A stretch of 20,537 bases of DNA from Clostridiales bacterium DTU023. Its GTDB lineage: Bacteria; Bacillota; Clostridia; Saccharofermentanales; DTU023. Positions 8,215 through 15,904 of the stretch are shown piece by piece. A program made the position numbers and the translations under genes. Position 1 is the first letter of the stretch, and each line of letters begins with the position of its first letter. The notes below the pieces were generated by a model. The model did not search any database. It was given only the letters and a program-made list of their open reading frames with translations, and had not been told where the DNA came from. The stretch covers positions 1,118 to 21,654 of the forward strand of contig LFTF01000004.1 in assembly GCA_001512945.1 (NCBI GenBank), in the 5' to 3' direction.

Positions 8215-8215
8215 C

Positions 8216-8350
8216 TTATGAGGAAAGTTTCTTGCGACCTTTAAGTCTTCGCCGCTTCAGAATCATACGTCCGGAAGCTGTTTGCATTCTTTTTCTAAAA
8301 CCGTGTACGCGAGCGCGCTGCTTGCGTTTCGGTTGATAGGTGCGTTTCAT
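8216..8350 (-). CDS. rpmH: 50S ribosomal protein L34
   Basis: Ribosomal large-subunit protein of 44 residues. It begins MKRTYQPKRKQRARVHGFRK and ends with a KGRKKLSS tail, the standard L34 pattern. Two adjacent ATG codons (8353 and 8350) follow a GGAGG site. I chose the second because its spacing is better and it gives the family N-terminus MKRT. The gene lies behind a near-consensus promoter and heads the rpmH-rnpA-yidD-yidC-jag-mnmE-mnmG-rsmG cluster. Confidence 0.97.
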   Translation of the reverse strand: MKRTYQPKRKQRARVHGFRKRMQTASGRMILKRRRLKGRKKLSS

Positions 8351-8439
8351 CATTACCCTCCAACTAGTTATTTATCTCAACGTTTTGACGAACGTTTCGC
8401 TCTAACTCCATTATTCCTACTATATAGGCATAGGTTCGG

Positions 8440-8469
8440 ATTATACTGAATACCATGCCTAACAGTCAA
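8440..8469 (-). promoter_or_regulatory. Promoter of the rpmH operon
   Basis: On the minus strand TTGACT (8464-8469) and a perfect TATAAT (8440-8445) are separated by 18 bases. This is a near-consensus housekeeping sigma promoter. The predicted start near 8433 gives a leader of about 80 bases before rpmH. It lies just downstream of the folD stop and probably drives the eight-gene cluster. Confidence 0.85.
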
Positions 8470-8496
8470 CAAGAGTGGCTTAAAACTCCCATGCTG

Positions 8497-9351
8497 TCAT
8501 TTTTTCATGCGTTGTTCTGCTGCCTCAATGACGTGTTGCATGAGAATGGTCGTTGTTACTGATCCGACTCCACGGGGAACCGGTGAAATATTCGCGACGA
8601 TCGGTTCGACTTCATCAAACGCGACGTCGCCTGTCAGACGACCGTCTTCCGTGACATTGATGCCGACATCGATCACAGTCTGTCCCGGGACCACCATGTC
8701 TGCTGTCACCATTTCAGCTTTCCCGGCACATGCGATAATAATATCACCGTCACGTGTGACAGCGGGAAGATCAAGTGTGCGCGTATGGCAGATTGTGACC
8801 GTGGCATGCTCTTTCAAGAGCATCATGGCGACCGGCTTACCGATGACAAGGCTTCGTCCGATGACAACAGCGCGCGCGCCTTTGATCGGAATATTGTAGT
8901 GATTTAACATGGCAAGTGACGCTTCCGCCGTGCATGGCGCAAATCCGTCTCCCGTGCCCATAAAGACACTCGCCATCGATGCGGAACTGATCCCGTCGAC
9001 GTCTTTGTCGGAATCGAGCATGTCACATATCTTTTTTTCATCAAGATGCCTGGGAAGCGGTCTGAATAAAAGACAGCCGTGAATGGCGTCATCCTGGTTG
9101 ATCATCTGTATTTCTTTTTCAACGGCCTCTTGCGAGACATCGTCGGGCAACACATGAACGACGACGCGAACACCAATCTTTTCCGCGCGTTTCAACGCGC
9201 CTCGCTCATATGAGAGATCGTCACCTTTTTCGCCGACACGTACAATTGCCAGCATGGGCTCAATGTCCTTTTCACTCAGCATCCGGGCGCGCCCAATTAA
9301 CTGTTCCGTCGCTTGATCTGCGACGACTTTTCCGTACAGGATATTCGCCAT
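8497..9351 (-). CDS. folD: FolD-family methylenetetrahydrofolate dehydrogenase (cyclohydrolase site altered)
   Basis: FolD normally oxidises 5,10-methylene-tetrahydrofolate with NADP and hydrolyses the methenyl product to 10-formyl-tetrahydrofolate. The product is 284 residues, the usual length. The NADP-binding region is well kept: VVIGRSLVIGKPVAMMLL (about residues 162-179), ICHTRT, VIDVGIN (226-232) and the C-terminal PVPRGVGSVTTTIL. The DKDVDG motif (115-120) keeps the conserved aspartate. The catalytic YxxxK motif reads YERGA, so the lysine is Ala52, and the usual QLPLP reads FRPLP, so the glutamine is Phe96. From memory, a clade of clostridial FolD proteins looks like this. It may be a dehydrogenase with weak or no cyclohydrolase activity. 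The start is ATG at 9351 with AAGGAG 6 bases upstream. The gene is monocistronic or co-transcribed with clpC. Confidence 0.92.
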   Translation of the reverse strand: MANILYGKVVADQATEQLIGRARMLSEKDIEPMLAIVRVGEKGDDLSYERGALKRAEKIGVRVVVHVLPDDVSQEAVEKEIQMINQDDAIHGCLLFRPLPRHLDEKKICDMLDSDKDVDGISSASMASVFMGTGDGFAPCTAEASLAMLNHYNIPIKGARAVVIGRSLVIGKPVAMMLLKEHATVTICHTRTLDLPAVTRDGDIIIACAGKAEMVTADMVVPGQTVIDVGINVTEDGRLTGDVAFDEVEPIVANISPVPRGVGSVTTTILMQHVIEAAEQRMKK

Positions 9352-9393
9352 GTAGTTCTCCTTGTGTTAAAAATCGATCCTTGTAGTTGTTCT

Positions 9394-9402
9394 ATTCTAG
9401 CA
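9394..9402 (-). promoter_or_regulatory. Candidate extended -10 promoter for folD
   Basis: The minus-strand motif is TGCTAGAAT. A poor -35 match (ATGAAC) lies 17 bases upstream. The predicted start near 9387 gives a leader of about 36 bases to the folD ATG. The element lies in the 92-bp clpC-folD gap. Confidence 0.5.
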
Positions 9403-9443
9403 TGAAAAAGAGCTGCGTTCATATCGCGAACCCTGGCGCCTCA

Positions 9444-12017
9444 TTACGCTGGGAACGTTTCATCTGTGATCTCCAACCCTGCCGCTTTTTTTCGGATTTC
9501 AATACGGGTGGCTTGAGGATCAAGATCGATTTCTGCTGTGTCGTCTTTGGTAATGATGTTGTCTAGCAGTGCTTCCGCAATCCTGTCTTCAACCTCTGTC
9601 TGAATCAGGCGTCGAAGTGGACGGGCACCGTACTGCGGTTCATAACCTCGGTTCGCGAGCCAGTCCTTCGCGCGTCCGGTCACATCGGTCATCAAACCAA
9701 TATCGGCAATTCGGGCCGACAGCCGGTTCAACATAATGTCGACAATCTCGCGCATTGTCTCTCGATCAAGCATCCTGAAAAAGATGATCTCGTCCACGCG
9801 GTTGACAAACTCAGGCGAGAACGTGTGATGAAGCTCCCGCATCACAAGTTCGCGTGCCTCTGCATACGTTTTGCCGCCATAAATTGCCGGGCCTTCCACA
9901 CGATCTGTTTGCTGGTTTTCGATATCGCTGGGGGAACCTTCGGGATTGACCAGCAAGCGGGCTCCAATATTCGATGTCATGATGATGATTGTGTTTTTGA
10001 AGTCGACCGTTCGTCCCTGGCCGTCTGTCAGGCGCCCGTCTTCTAATATTTGCAGCATGGCGTTCAGAACATCGGGATGTGCTTTTTCGATTTCATCAAA
10101 CAAAACCACCGAATAAGGCTGCCTACGCACCTTTTCTGTGAGCTGACCACCTTCGTCATAGCCCACGTAACCAGGCGGTGATCCGATCAGTTTCGAGACA
10201 TCGAACTTCTCCATGTATTCCGACATATCGATGCGAACCAGCGCATTTTCGTTGCCAAACATTGTCTCTGCCAGTGCTTTGGCGAGCTCAGTTTTGCCAA
10301 CGCCTGTGGTGCCGAGAAAGATAAACGAACCGGTCGGACGCTTGGGATCCTTGAGGCCCAGTCGGCCGCGGCGGATTGCTTTGGCGACAGCCGTTACGGC
10401 TTCATCTTGACCCAATACACGTTTTCTTAGCTCATCTTCCAAGCGACGCAGCCGTTCACTGTCGTCCTCGGTAAGACTTCTCACTGGGATGCTCGTCCAG
10501 CTGGAAACGATATCAGCGATCATATCACCGGTCAGAACCGGCCATTGTTCACGGTTTGACTGCTCACCACACGCGCTGTATTCGGCGATAAGTGTCTCGA
10601 GTTCATCTTCCGTCGCCTTGAGATCAGCCGCTTTCTCGAATTCTTCGTCATTGACCGCTTTGTCTTTGTCAGCGATCACGGTATTGAGCGTGTCCCGCAG
10701 TTTGCGAAGTTCATCGGAACCGCTTTCTCGGTTGATACGAAGTCGCGATGACGCCTCATCAATGAGGTCGATCGCTTTGTCGGGAAGGAATCTGTCGCTG
10801 ATATAGCGCGTTGACAGTTTTACGGCCGCTTCAATTGCTTGATCGGAGATGCGGACGCGGTGATGGCATTCATAGCGCGAACGGAGCCCAAACAGGATTT
10901 CAATGGTATCCTCTTCTTGCGGTTCATTGACCGTGACGGGCTGAAAACGGCGTTCCAGCGCCGCGTCCTTCTCAATATGTTTTCGATATTCGTCAAGCGT
11001 GGTCGCGCCGATTACCTGGACCTCGCCTCTTCCCAGCATGGGTTTTAGGATATTTGACGCGTCCATCGCACCTTCGGAAGCGCCGGCGCCGATGATTGTG
11101 TGCAGCTCATCGATGAAGAGTATGATGTTGCCGGCCTCGACCGCTTCGTCGATGCCTTTCTTGAGTCGTTCTTCGAATTCCCCTCTGTATTTTGAACCCG
11201 CGAGCATCCCGCTAAGATCAAGCGATATCAGCCGTTTGCCTCGCAAAAGGTCAGGTACGTTGTCGGCGACGATCTTCTGAGCAAAGCCTTCCGCAATGGC
11301 TGTCTTTCCAACGCCCGGCTCGCCGATCAGAACCGGATTGTTCTTGGTACGCCTGCAGAGGATCTGTTCAATGCGCCTGATCTCCTCTTCGCGCCCGATG
11401 ATGGGATCAAAGCGGTTCTCCGCAGCCATGTCTGTGAGGTCACGGCTGAATTTATCGAGGTTAGGCGTGGCTGTTTTTTCGCCACTCACGACAGGTCTCG
11501 CAGACGGCGTTTGTTCACGATTGCTCTCGACAGGCATCACTTTGTTGCCTGTTTGGATCGTATACAAGAGACGGGCGTAGAGTTCTCTCGGTTTAATACC
11601 CGCTTCCTCGAGGATACGAACTGCCACACTGTCGCCTTCCCTTAAAATTCCGGCAAGCAGTTGCTCGGGCTCGATCACTCCACTTTGCGAGCGCCCTTCC
11701 GCTTCGCGGGCCGCCAGGTTAATGACAAGACGCGTGCGCGGCGTCATCATGCCAATAATCCTGGTGCCATCGATCTGCTCTGCCTCTCCGGTGGGCACTT
11801 CAACAGGTTGTTTGTGGTTGAGCTCGATCAGATGCCGGTTAACCGCCGGGACATCAACACCTTCCTGCGCGAGCAGATCGCTGGCAAACCCTTCGCGTTC
11901 CCCTACGATGCCTGCGAGCAGATGCTCTGTTCCGATATAGGCCGTCTCAAATGATCGGGCGGTCACCCAGGCAGACCCGAGTACTTCCCCGGCTCTCCTT
12001 GAAAATCGAATCATCAT
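9444..12017 (-). CDS. clpC: AAA+ ATPase ClpC (Clp protease regulatory subunit)
   Basis: Hsp100 unfoldase that in Gram-positive bacteria feeds proteins to ClpP. The product is 857 residues. Two Clp N-terminal repeats cover about residues 1-150. The first AAA+ domain has Walker A GEPGVGKT (232-239) and Walker B FIDEL (301-305). A UVR-like linker with EEFEKAADLK (about 458-467) separates it from the second domain, which has Walker A GTTGVGKT (569-576), Walker B LFDE (639-642) and the C-terminal ARPLRR motif. The loop at about 684-722, where ClpC normally has a VGF/LGF tripeptide for ClpP binding, contains no GF pair. The start is one of two adjacent ATGs (12017 or 12014) behind a G-rich AGGGGG. 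The gene lies 66 bp after rpoC beyond a terminator; ctsR, mcsA and mcsB are not next to it. Confidence 0.95.
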   Translation of the reverse strand: MMIRFSRRAGEVLGSAWVTARSFETAYIGTEHLLAGIVGEREGFASDLLAQEGVDVPAVNRHLIELNHKQPVEVPTGEAEQIDGTRIIGMMTPRTRLVINLAAREAEGRSQSGVIEPEQLLAGILREGDSVAVRILEEAGIKPRELYARLLYTIQTGNKVMPVESNREQTPSARPVVSGEKTATPNLDKFSRDLTDMAAENRFDPIIGREEEIRRIEQILCRRTKNNPVLIGEPGVGKTAIAEGFAQKIVADNVPDLLRGKRLISLDLSGMLAGSKYRGEFEERLKKGIDEAVEAGNIILFIDELHTIIGAGASEGAMDASNILKPMLGRGEVQVIGATTLDEYRKHIEKDAALERRFQPVTVNEPQEEDTIEILFGLRSRYECHHRVRISDQAIEAAVKLSTRYISDRFLPDKAIDLIDEASSRLRINRESGSDELRKLRDTLNTVIADKDKAVNDEEFEKAADLKATEDELETLIAEYSACGEQSNREQWPVLTGDMIADIVSSWTSIPVRSLTEDDSERLRRLEDELRKRVLGQDEAVTAVAKAIRRGRLGLKDPKRPTGSFIFLGTTGVGKTELAKALAETMFGNENALVRIDMSEYMEKFDVSKLIGSPPGYVGYDEGGQLTEKVRRQPYSVVLFDEIEKAHPDVLNAMLQILEDGRLTDGQGRTVDFKNTIIIMTSNIGARLLVNPEGSPSDIENQQTDRVEGPAIYGGKTYAEARELVMRELHHTFSPEFVNRVDEIIFFRMLDRETMREIVDIMLNRLSARIADIGLMTDVTGRAKDWLANRGYEPQYGARPLRRLIQTEVEDRIAEALLDNIITKDDTAEIDLDPQATRIEIRKKAAGLEITDETFPA

Positions 12018-12046
12018 GGTGCTGCGCCCCCTTTTATCTTGCTCAC

Positions 12047-12075
12047 AAAAAACCCCGGCGATTAAGTCGGGGTTT
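12047..12075 (-). terminator. Intrinsic terminator after rpoC
   Basis: On the minus strand an 8-bp stem, AAACCCCG with CGGGGTTT (12068-12075 and 12050-12057), has a 10-base loop and is followed by more T, giving a run of six T. It lies directly after the rpoC stop and before clpC. Confidence 0.9.
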
Positions 12076-12083
12076 GGTGTTTA

Positions 12084-15000
12084 TCAGTCTTCCGCTCCAG
12101 AAGCATCAGGATACTCGGGCAGATCAAACAGATCCAGGATCGGATTCATCGCGTCACTCGCGCCTTCGTCATCTTCCTGGGGTTCCAGGTCAAACGAACA
12201 CGCGTTGAGGAAATCGTCCGGCTCCAACCCTTTCACGCGCATAAATGCCTCGTAATCTTCCTGCGTGTCATGCTCGAAACCGAGTTCATGCGCGCGCAAT
12301 TCATATTCCGTGCGGTCAATTCCTTGATCGGCCGTCGCATTAAGGAGCGCCATGTTTGCCGGCACAACCGGTATGGCACTAATGTTACGGTAGTTCTGAA
12401 GTCCGGTACCGGCCGGGATCAGTTTTCCGATAATAACGTTCTCCTTGAGACCTTCAAGCGTGTCAATTTTACCCTTGACGGCTGCATCAGTCAGGACACG
12501 TGTCGTCTCCTGGAAGGAGGCGGCTGACAAGAATGATTCTGTCGCAAGTGACGCCTTGGTGATGCCAAGCAGTATCTGACTGCCCGTTGCCGGTTCTATG
12601 CCGTTCTCTTCAGCTTCTTTGTTCAATTTCCAGTATTCGGACATGTCAACGATACTCCCCGTGAGCATATTCGTTTCACCCGGATCTTCGATTTTGAACT
12701 TACGGAGCATCTGACGCACAATGATCTCAATGTGCTTGTCATTGATCTCGACGCCGTTGTTTTTGTACACCTTGAGCACTTCGGCGATGATGTATTTTTG
12801 AACTCCGCGCGCGCCTTTGATTTTCATGATGTCATGAGGATTGACAGACCCGTCTGTCAACAAGTCACCTTCTTCGATCACGTCGCCTGTATCAACAATG
12901 AGCGGCGTCGAAATCGGAATGCTGTATTGCTTGGATTGTCCGTCCTCAGCTGTCACCGTAACTTCGCGGCGACGTTTCTCTGTCTCTTGGATACTGATCG
13001 TTCCACCGAGTTCAGAGACAATAGCTTGTCCTTTTGGTTTTCTCGCTTCAAACAATTCCTCAACACGTGGTAAGCCCTGAGTGATGTCATCACCTGAAGC
13101 AATGCCGCCTGTATGGAATGTCCGCATGGTCAACTGCGTACCGGGTTCTCCGATCGACTGGGCGGCCATGATACCGACTGCCTCGCCAACGACGGCCGGG
13201 CCGCCTGTCGCGAGATTTCGGCCATAGCATTTCGCGCAAACCCCTCGATCGCTCTGACACGTCAGATTGCTGCGAATCGGGATCTGATTCATGCCCAGCT
13301 CTTCGATCTTGGTTGCCATCACATTGCTGATCATCTCGTTCTTGTCGACCAGGATTTCTCCTGTTTCAGGATGGACGATCGGCGCCCCCGCGTAACGTCC
13401 TTCAATCCGGTTGGCAAGACGTTCGACAACACGTTTTATTCTGCTTCCCACCACGATCGGCGCCACTTCAATGTAGTCATCCGTTCCACAGTCTTCACTG
13501 CGGATGATAACGTCTTGTGAAATATCGACGAGACGACGCGTCAGATAGCCTGAGTCGGCAGTCTTGAGCGCTGTGTCAGAAAGCGATTTGCGGCCACCGT
13601 GCGATGAGATAAAGAACTCAAGCACGTTCATGCCTTCACGGAGGTTCGATTTGATCGGAATCTCGATCGTACGCCCCGATGTGTCGGTCATCATGCCGCG
13701 CATACCGGCGAGCTGTTTGATCTGGTCGATGTTACCGCGAGCTCCCGATTGTGACATCATGGAGATCGGATTGAAGATGCCCAGTTTATCTTTGAGGGCT
13801 TCTGTAATTTCATCGGTGGTCGAACGCCAGATACTGACTACGGCTCTGTAGCGGCCGTCTTCACTGAGCAGACCAAGCTGATACTGATGATTGACATACT
13901 CGACACGTTCTTCTGCCGCTTGGATCAAGTTCTCCTTGACGTCGGGCACGATCATGTCGAAGATGCCAATGGAAATTCCGCTGACTGTCGCGTAGTGAAA
14001 GCCGATCTCTTTAATTTTATCGAGCATTGCGGCTGTCGCAGAGATACCACATTCATGGATTGCGCGTTCAATAATGCGCGCGACTTGCTTTTTGTCGACA
14101 ATATAATCACATTCAAGAGCGACCTGGCTCGCGTTGTCATCTCCGCGTTTCACAAACCCAAGGTTTTGCGGAATGATGCTGTTAAGAATGAAACGACCCA
14201 GTGTCGATTCAACAAGCCCGCTGTATTTCTTGCCTTCTCGCTCCACCTCGCGGCGAACAATGATGCGCTGACCCAGCGTAATCTGGTGCTCGCTATAAGC
14301 CATCTCAGCTTCATCGAGACTGGAGAACGCGCGAAGCGGCGCGCCTTCCGGCACATTGGGATTCGGCTTTTCCATCGTCAGATAGTAGCAGCCCAGAACA
14401 ATATCGTGAGTTGGCACCGTGACAGGCTTGCCGTCTTGAGGTTTCAACAGATTGTTCGAAGAGAGCATCAGGAAACGGGCTTCTGCCTGCGCCTCCGCTG
14501 ACAGCGGCACGTGGACCGGCATTTGGTCACCGTCAAAGTCCGCGTTGAATGCTGTACACACAAGCGGATGCAGCTGGATGGCTCGTCCTTCGACCAGAAT
14601 GGGCTCGAACGCCTGAATTCCGAGACGGTGAAGTGTGGGAGCGCGGTTCAGAAGCACCGGATGGTCTTTGATGACTTCATCCAGCATGTCCCAAACAATG
14701 TCTCCGCCACGCTCAACCTGACGGCGAGCGGATTTGATATTTTGAGCGTAACCGTGGCGCATGATCTCATGCATAACAAACGGTTTGAACAGCTCCAGCG
14801 CCATCTCCTTGGGGAGGCCGCACTGGTGCAGTTTGAGCTCGGGGCCGACAACGATAACCGAACGACCTGAGTAGTCAACGCGTTTGCCCAGCAAATTCTG
14901 CCGGAAACGCCCTTGCTTGCCCTTCAACAGGTCAGACAGAGATTTGAGAGGACGGTTGCCCGCGCCCGTTACAGGGCGACCACGGCGACCATTGTCTATC

Positions 15001-15887
15001 AACGCGTCGACAGATTCCTGAAGCATGCGTTTCTCGTTGCGAATAATGATATTGGGCGCACCAAGCTGCAACAACTTGTTCAATCGGTTATTGCGGTTTA
15101 TGACCCGGCGATATAAATCGTTCAAATCAGATGTCGCGAAGCGTCCGCCGTCGAGTTCGACCATCGGGCGAAGCTCGGGAGGCAGAACAGGCAACACGTC
15201 GAGAACCATCCAATCAGGCTGGTACCCGGAATTTTTAAACGCTTCGACTACTTCTAAGCGTTTGATGAGTCGCGCTTTTTTCTGGCCGCGCGCAGTTGTC
15301 AAATCCTCGCGCATTTGCGCGGCGAGGGCATCGACGTCAATGCTTGCCAGGAGATCGCGGATCGCCTCCGCGCCCATCTTGGCAACAAAAGAGTTGCGTC
15401 CGTAGAGGAGCATGGCTTCGCGATAGTCGCGTTCGTTGATGATCTGCATCTTCACAAACGATGACACACCGGGATCAATCACGATGTACGCCGCGAAGTA
15501 AATGACCTTCTCAAGATTTCTTGGGGACATGTCGAGCATCAAACCCATCCGGCTCGGGATACCCCGGTAATACCAGATGTGCGTGACTGGCGCCGCGAGC
15601 CTGATATGGCCCATGCGCTCACGCCTGACTTTCGAGAGTGTCACCTCAACACCGCATTTATCACAGATAATATTGCGGTATCGTTTTGTTTTGTATTTGC
15701 CACAGTAGCATTCCCAGTCGCGCGAGGGACCGAAGATCTTTTCACAGAAAAGACCGTCTGTTTCCGGTTTAAGCGTCCTGTAGTTTATTGTTTCAGGCTT
15801 CTTGACCTCACCTTGCGACCATCCAAGAATTTTTTCTGGGGACGCGAGGCCGATGCCAATAGCTTCAAAATTTCCTAATTCCGACAT
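12084..15887 (-). CDS. rpoC: DNA-directed RNA polymerase subunit beta'
   Basis: Catalytic subunit of RNA polymerase, 1267 residues. The N-terminal zinc finger has cysteines 60, 62, 75 and 78. The catalytic magnesium motif NADFDGDQM is at 448-456; the residue after it is Pro457 where Ala is usual. The second zinc site uses Cys800, Cys877, Cys884 and Cys887. The trigger-loop region reads SIGEPGTQLTMRTFHTGG (911-928). The C-terminus ends in an acidic tail. The start is ATG at 15887 with AAGGAGG 7 bases upstream. A second in-frame ATG at 15908 overlaps the rpoB stop but lies upstream of that ribosome site, so I reject it. It lies 17 bases after rpoB and is followed by a strong terminator. The usual downstream rpsL-rpsG-fusA cluster is absent. 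Confidence 0.98.
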   Translation of the reverse strand: MSELGNFEAIGIGLASPEKILGWSQGEVKKPETINYRTLKPETDGLFCEKIFGPSRDWECYCGKYKTKRYRNIICDKCGVEVTLSKVRRERMGHIRLAAPVTHIWYYRGIPSRMGLMLDMSPRNLEKVIYFAAYIVIDPGVSSFVKMQIINERDYREAMLLYGRNSFVAKMGAEAIRDLLASIDVDALAAQMREDLTTARGQKKARLIKRLEVVEAFKNSGYQPDWMVLDVLPVLPPELRPMVELDGGRFATSDLNDLYRRVINRNNRLNKLLQLGAPNIIIRNEKRMLQESVDALIDNGRRGRPVTGAGNRPLKSLSDLLKGKQGRFRQNLLGKRVDYSGRSVIVVGPELKLHQCGLPKEMALELFKPFVMHEIMRHGYAQNIKSARRQVERGGDIVWDMLDEVIKDHPVLLNRAPTLHRLGIQAFEPILVEGRAIQLHPLVCTAFNADFDGDQMPVHVPLSAEAQAEARFLMLSSNNLLKPQDGKPVTVPTHDIVLGCYYLTMEKPNPNVPEGAPLRAFSSLDEAEMAYSEHQITLGQRIIVRREVEREGKKYSGLVESTLGRFILNSIIPQNLGFVKRGDDNASQVALECDYIVDKKQVARIIERAIHECGISATAAMLDKIKEIGFHYATVSGISIGIFDMIVPDVKENLIQAAEERVEYVNHQYQLGLLSEDGRYRAVVSIWRSTTDEITEALKDKLGIFNPISMMSQSGARGNIDQIKQLAGMRGMMTDTSGRTIEIPIKSNLREGMNVLEFFISSHGGRKSLSDTALKTADSGYLTRRLVDISQDVIIRSEDCGTDDYIEVAPIVVGSRIKRVVERLANRIEGRYAGAPIVHPETGEILVDKNEMISNVMATKIEELGMNQIPIRSNLTCQSDRGVCAKCYGRNLATGGPAVVGEAVGIMAAQSIGEPGTQLTMRTFHTGGIASGDDITQGLPRVEELFEARKPKGQAIVSELGGTISIQETEKRRREVTVTAEDGQSKQYSIPISTPLIVDTGDVIEEGDLLTDGSVNPHDIMKIKGARGVQKYIIAEVLKVYKNNGVEINDKHIEIIVRQMLRKFKIEDPGETNMLTGSIVDMSEYWKLNKEAEENGIEPATGSQILLGITKASLATESFLSAASFQETTRVLTDAAVKGKIDTLEGLKENVIIGKLIPAGTGLQNYRNISAIPVVPANMALLNATADQGIDRTEYELRAHELGFEHDTQEDYEAFMRVKGLEPDDFLNACSFDLEPQEDDEGASDAMNPILDLFDLPEYPDASGAED

Positions 15888-15904
15888 AGTGTGACCTCCT
15901 TCCC

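Noticed and set aside
8471..8496. GAGT...ACTC inverted repeat after folD as a terminator
   Set aside because: The stem is only 4 bp and has no T-tract; it lies right before the rpmH promoter.
13887..14501. Long plus-strand open frame of 204 codons
   Set aside because: It is antisense to rpoC, with no ribosome site, promoter or recognisable domain.
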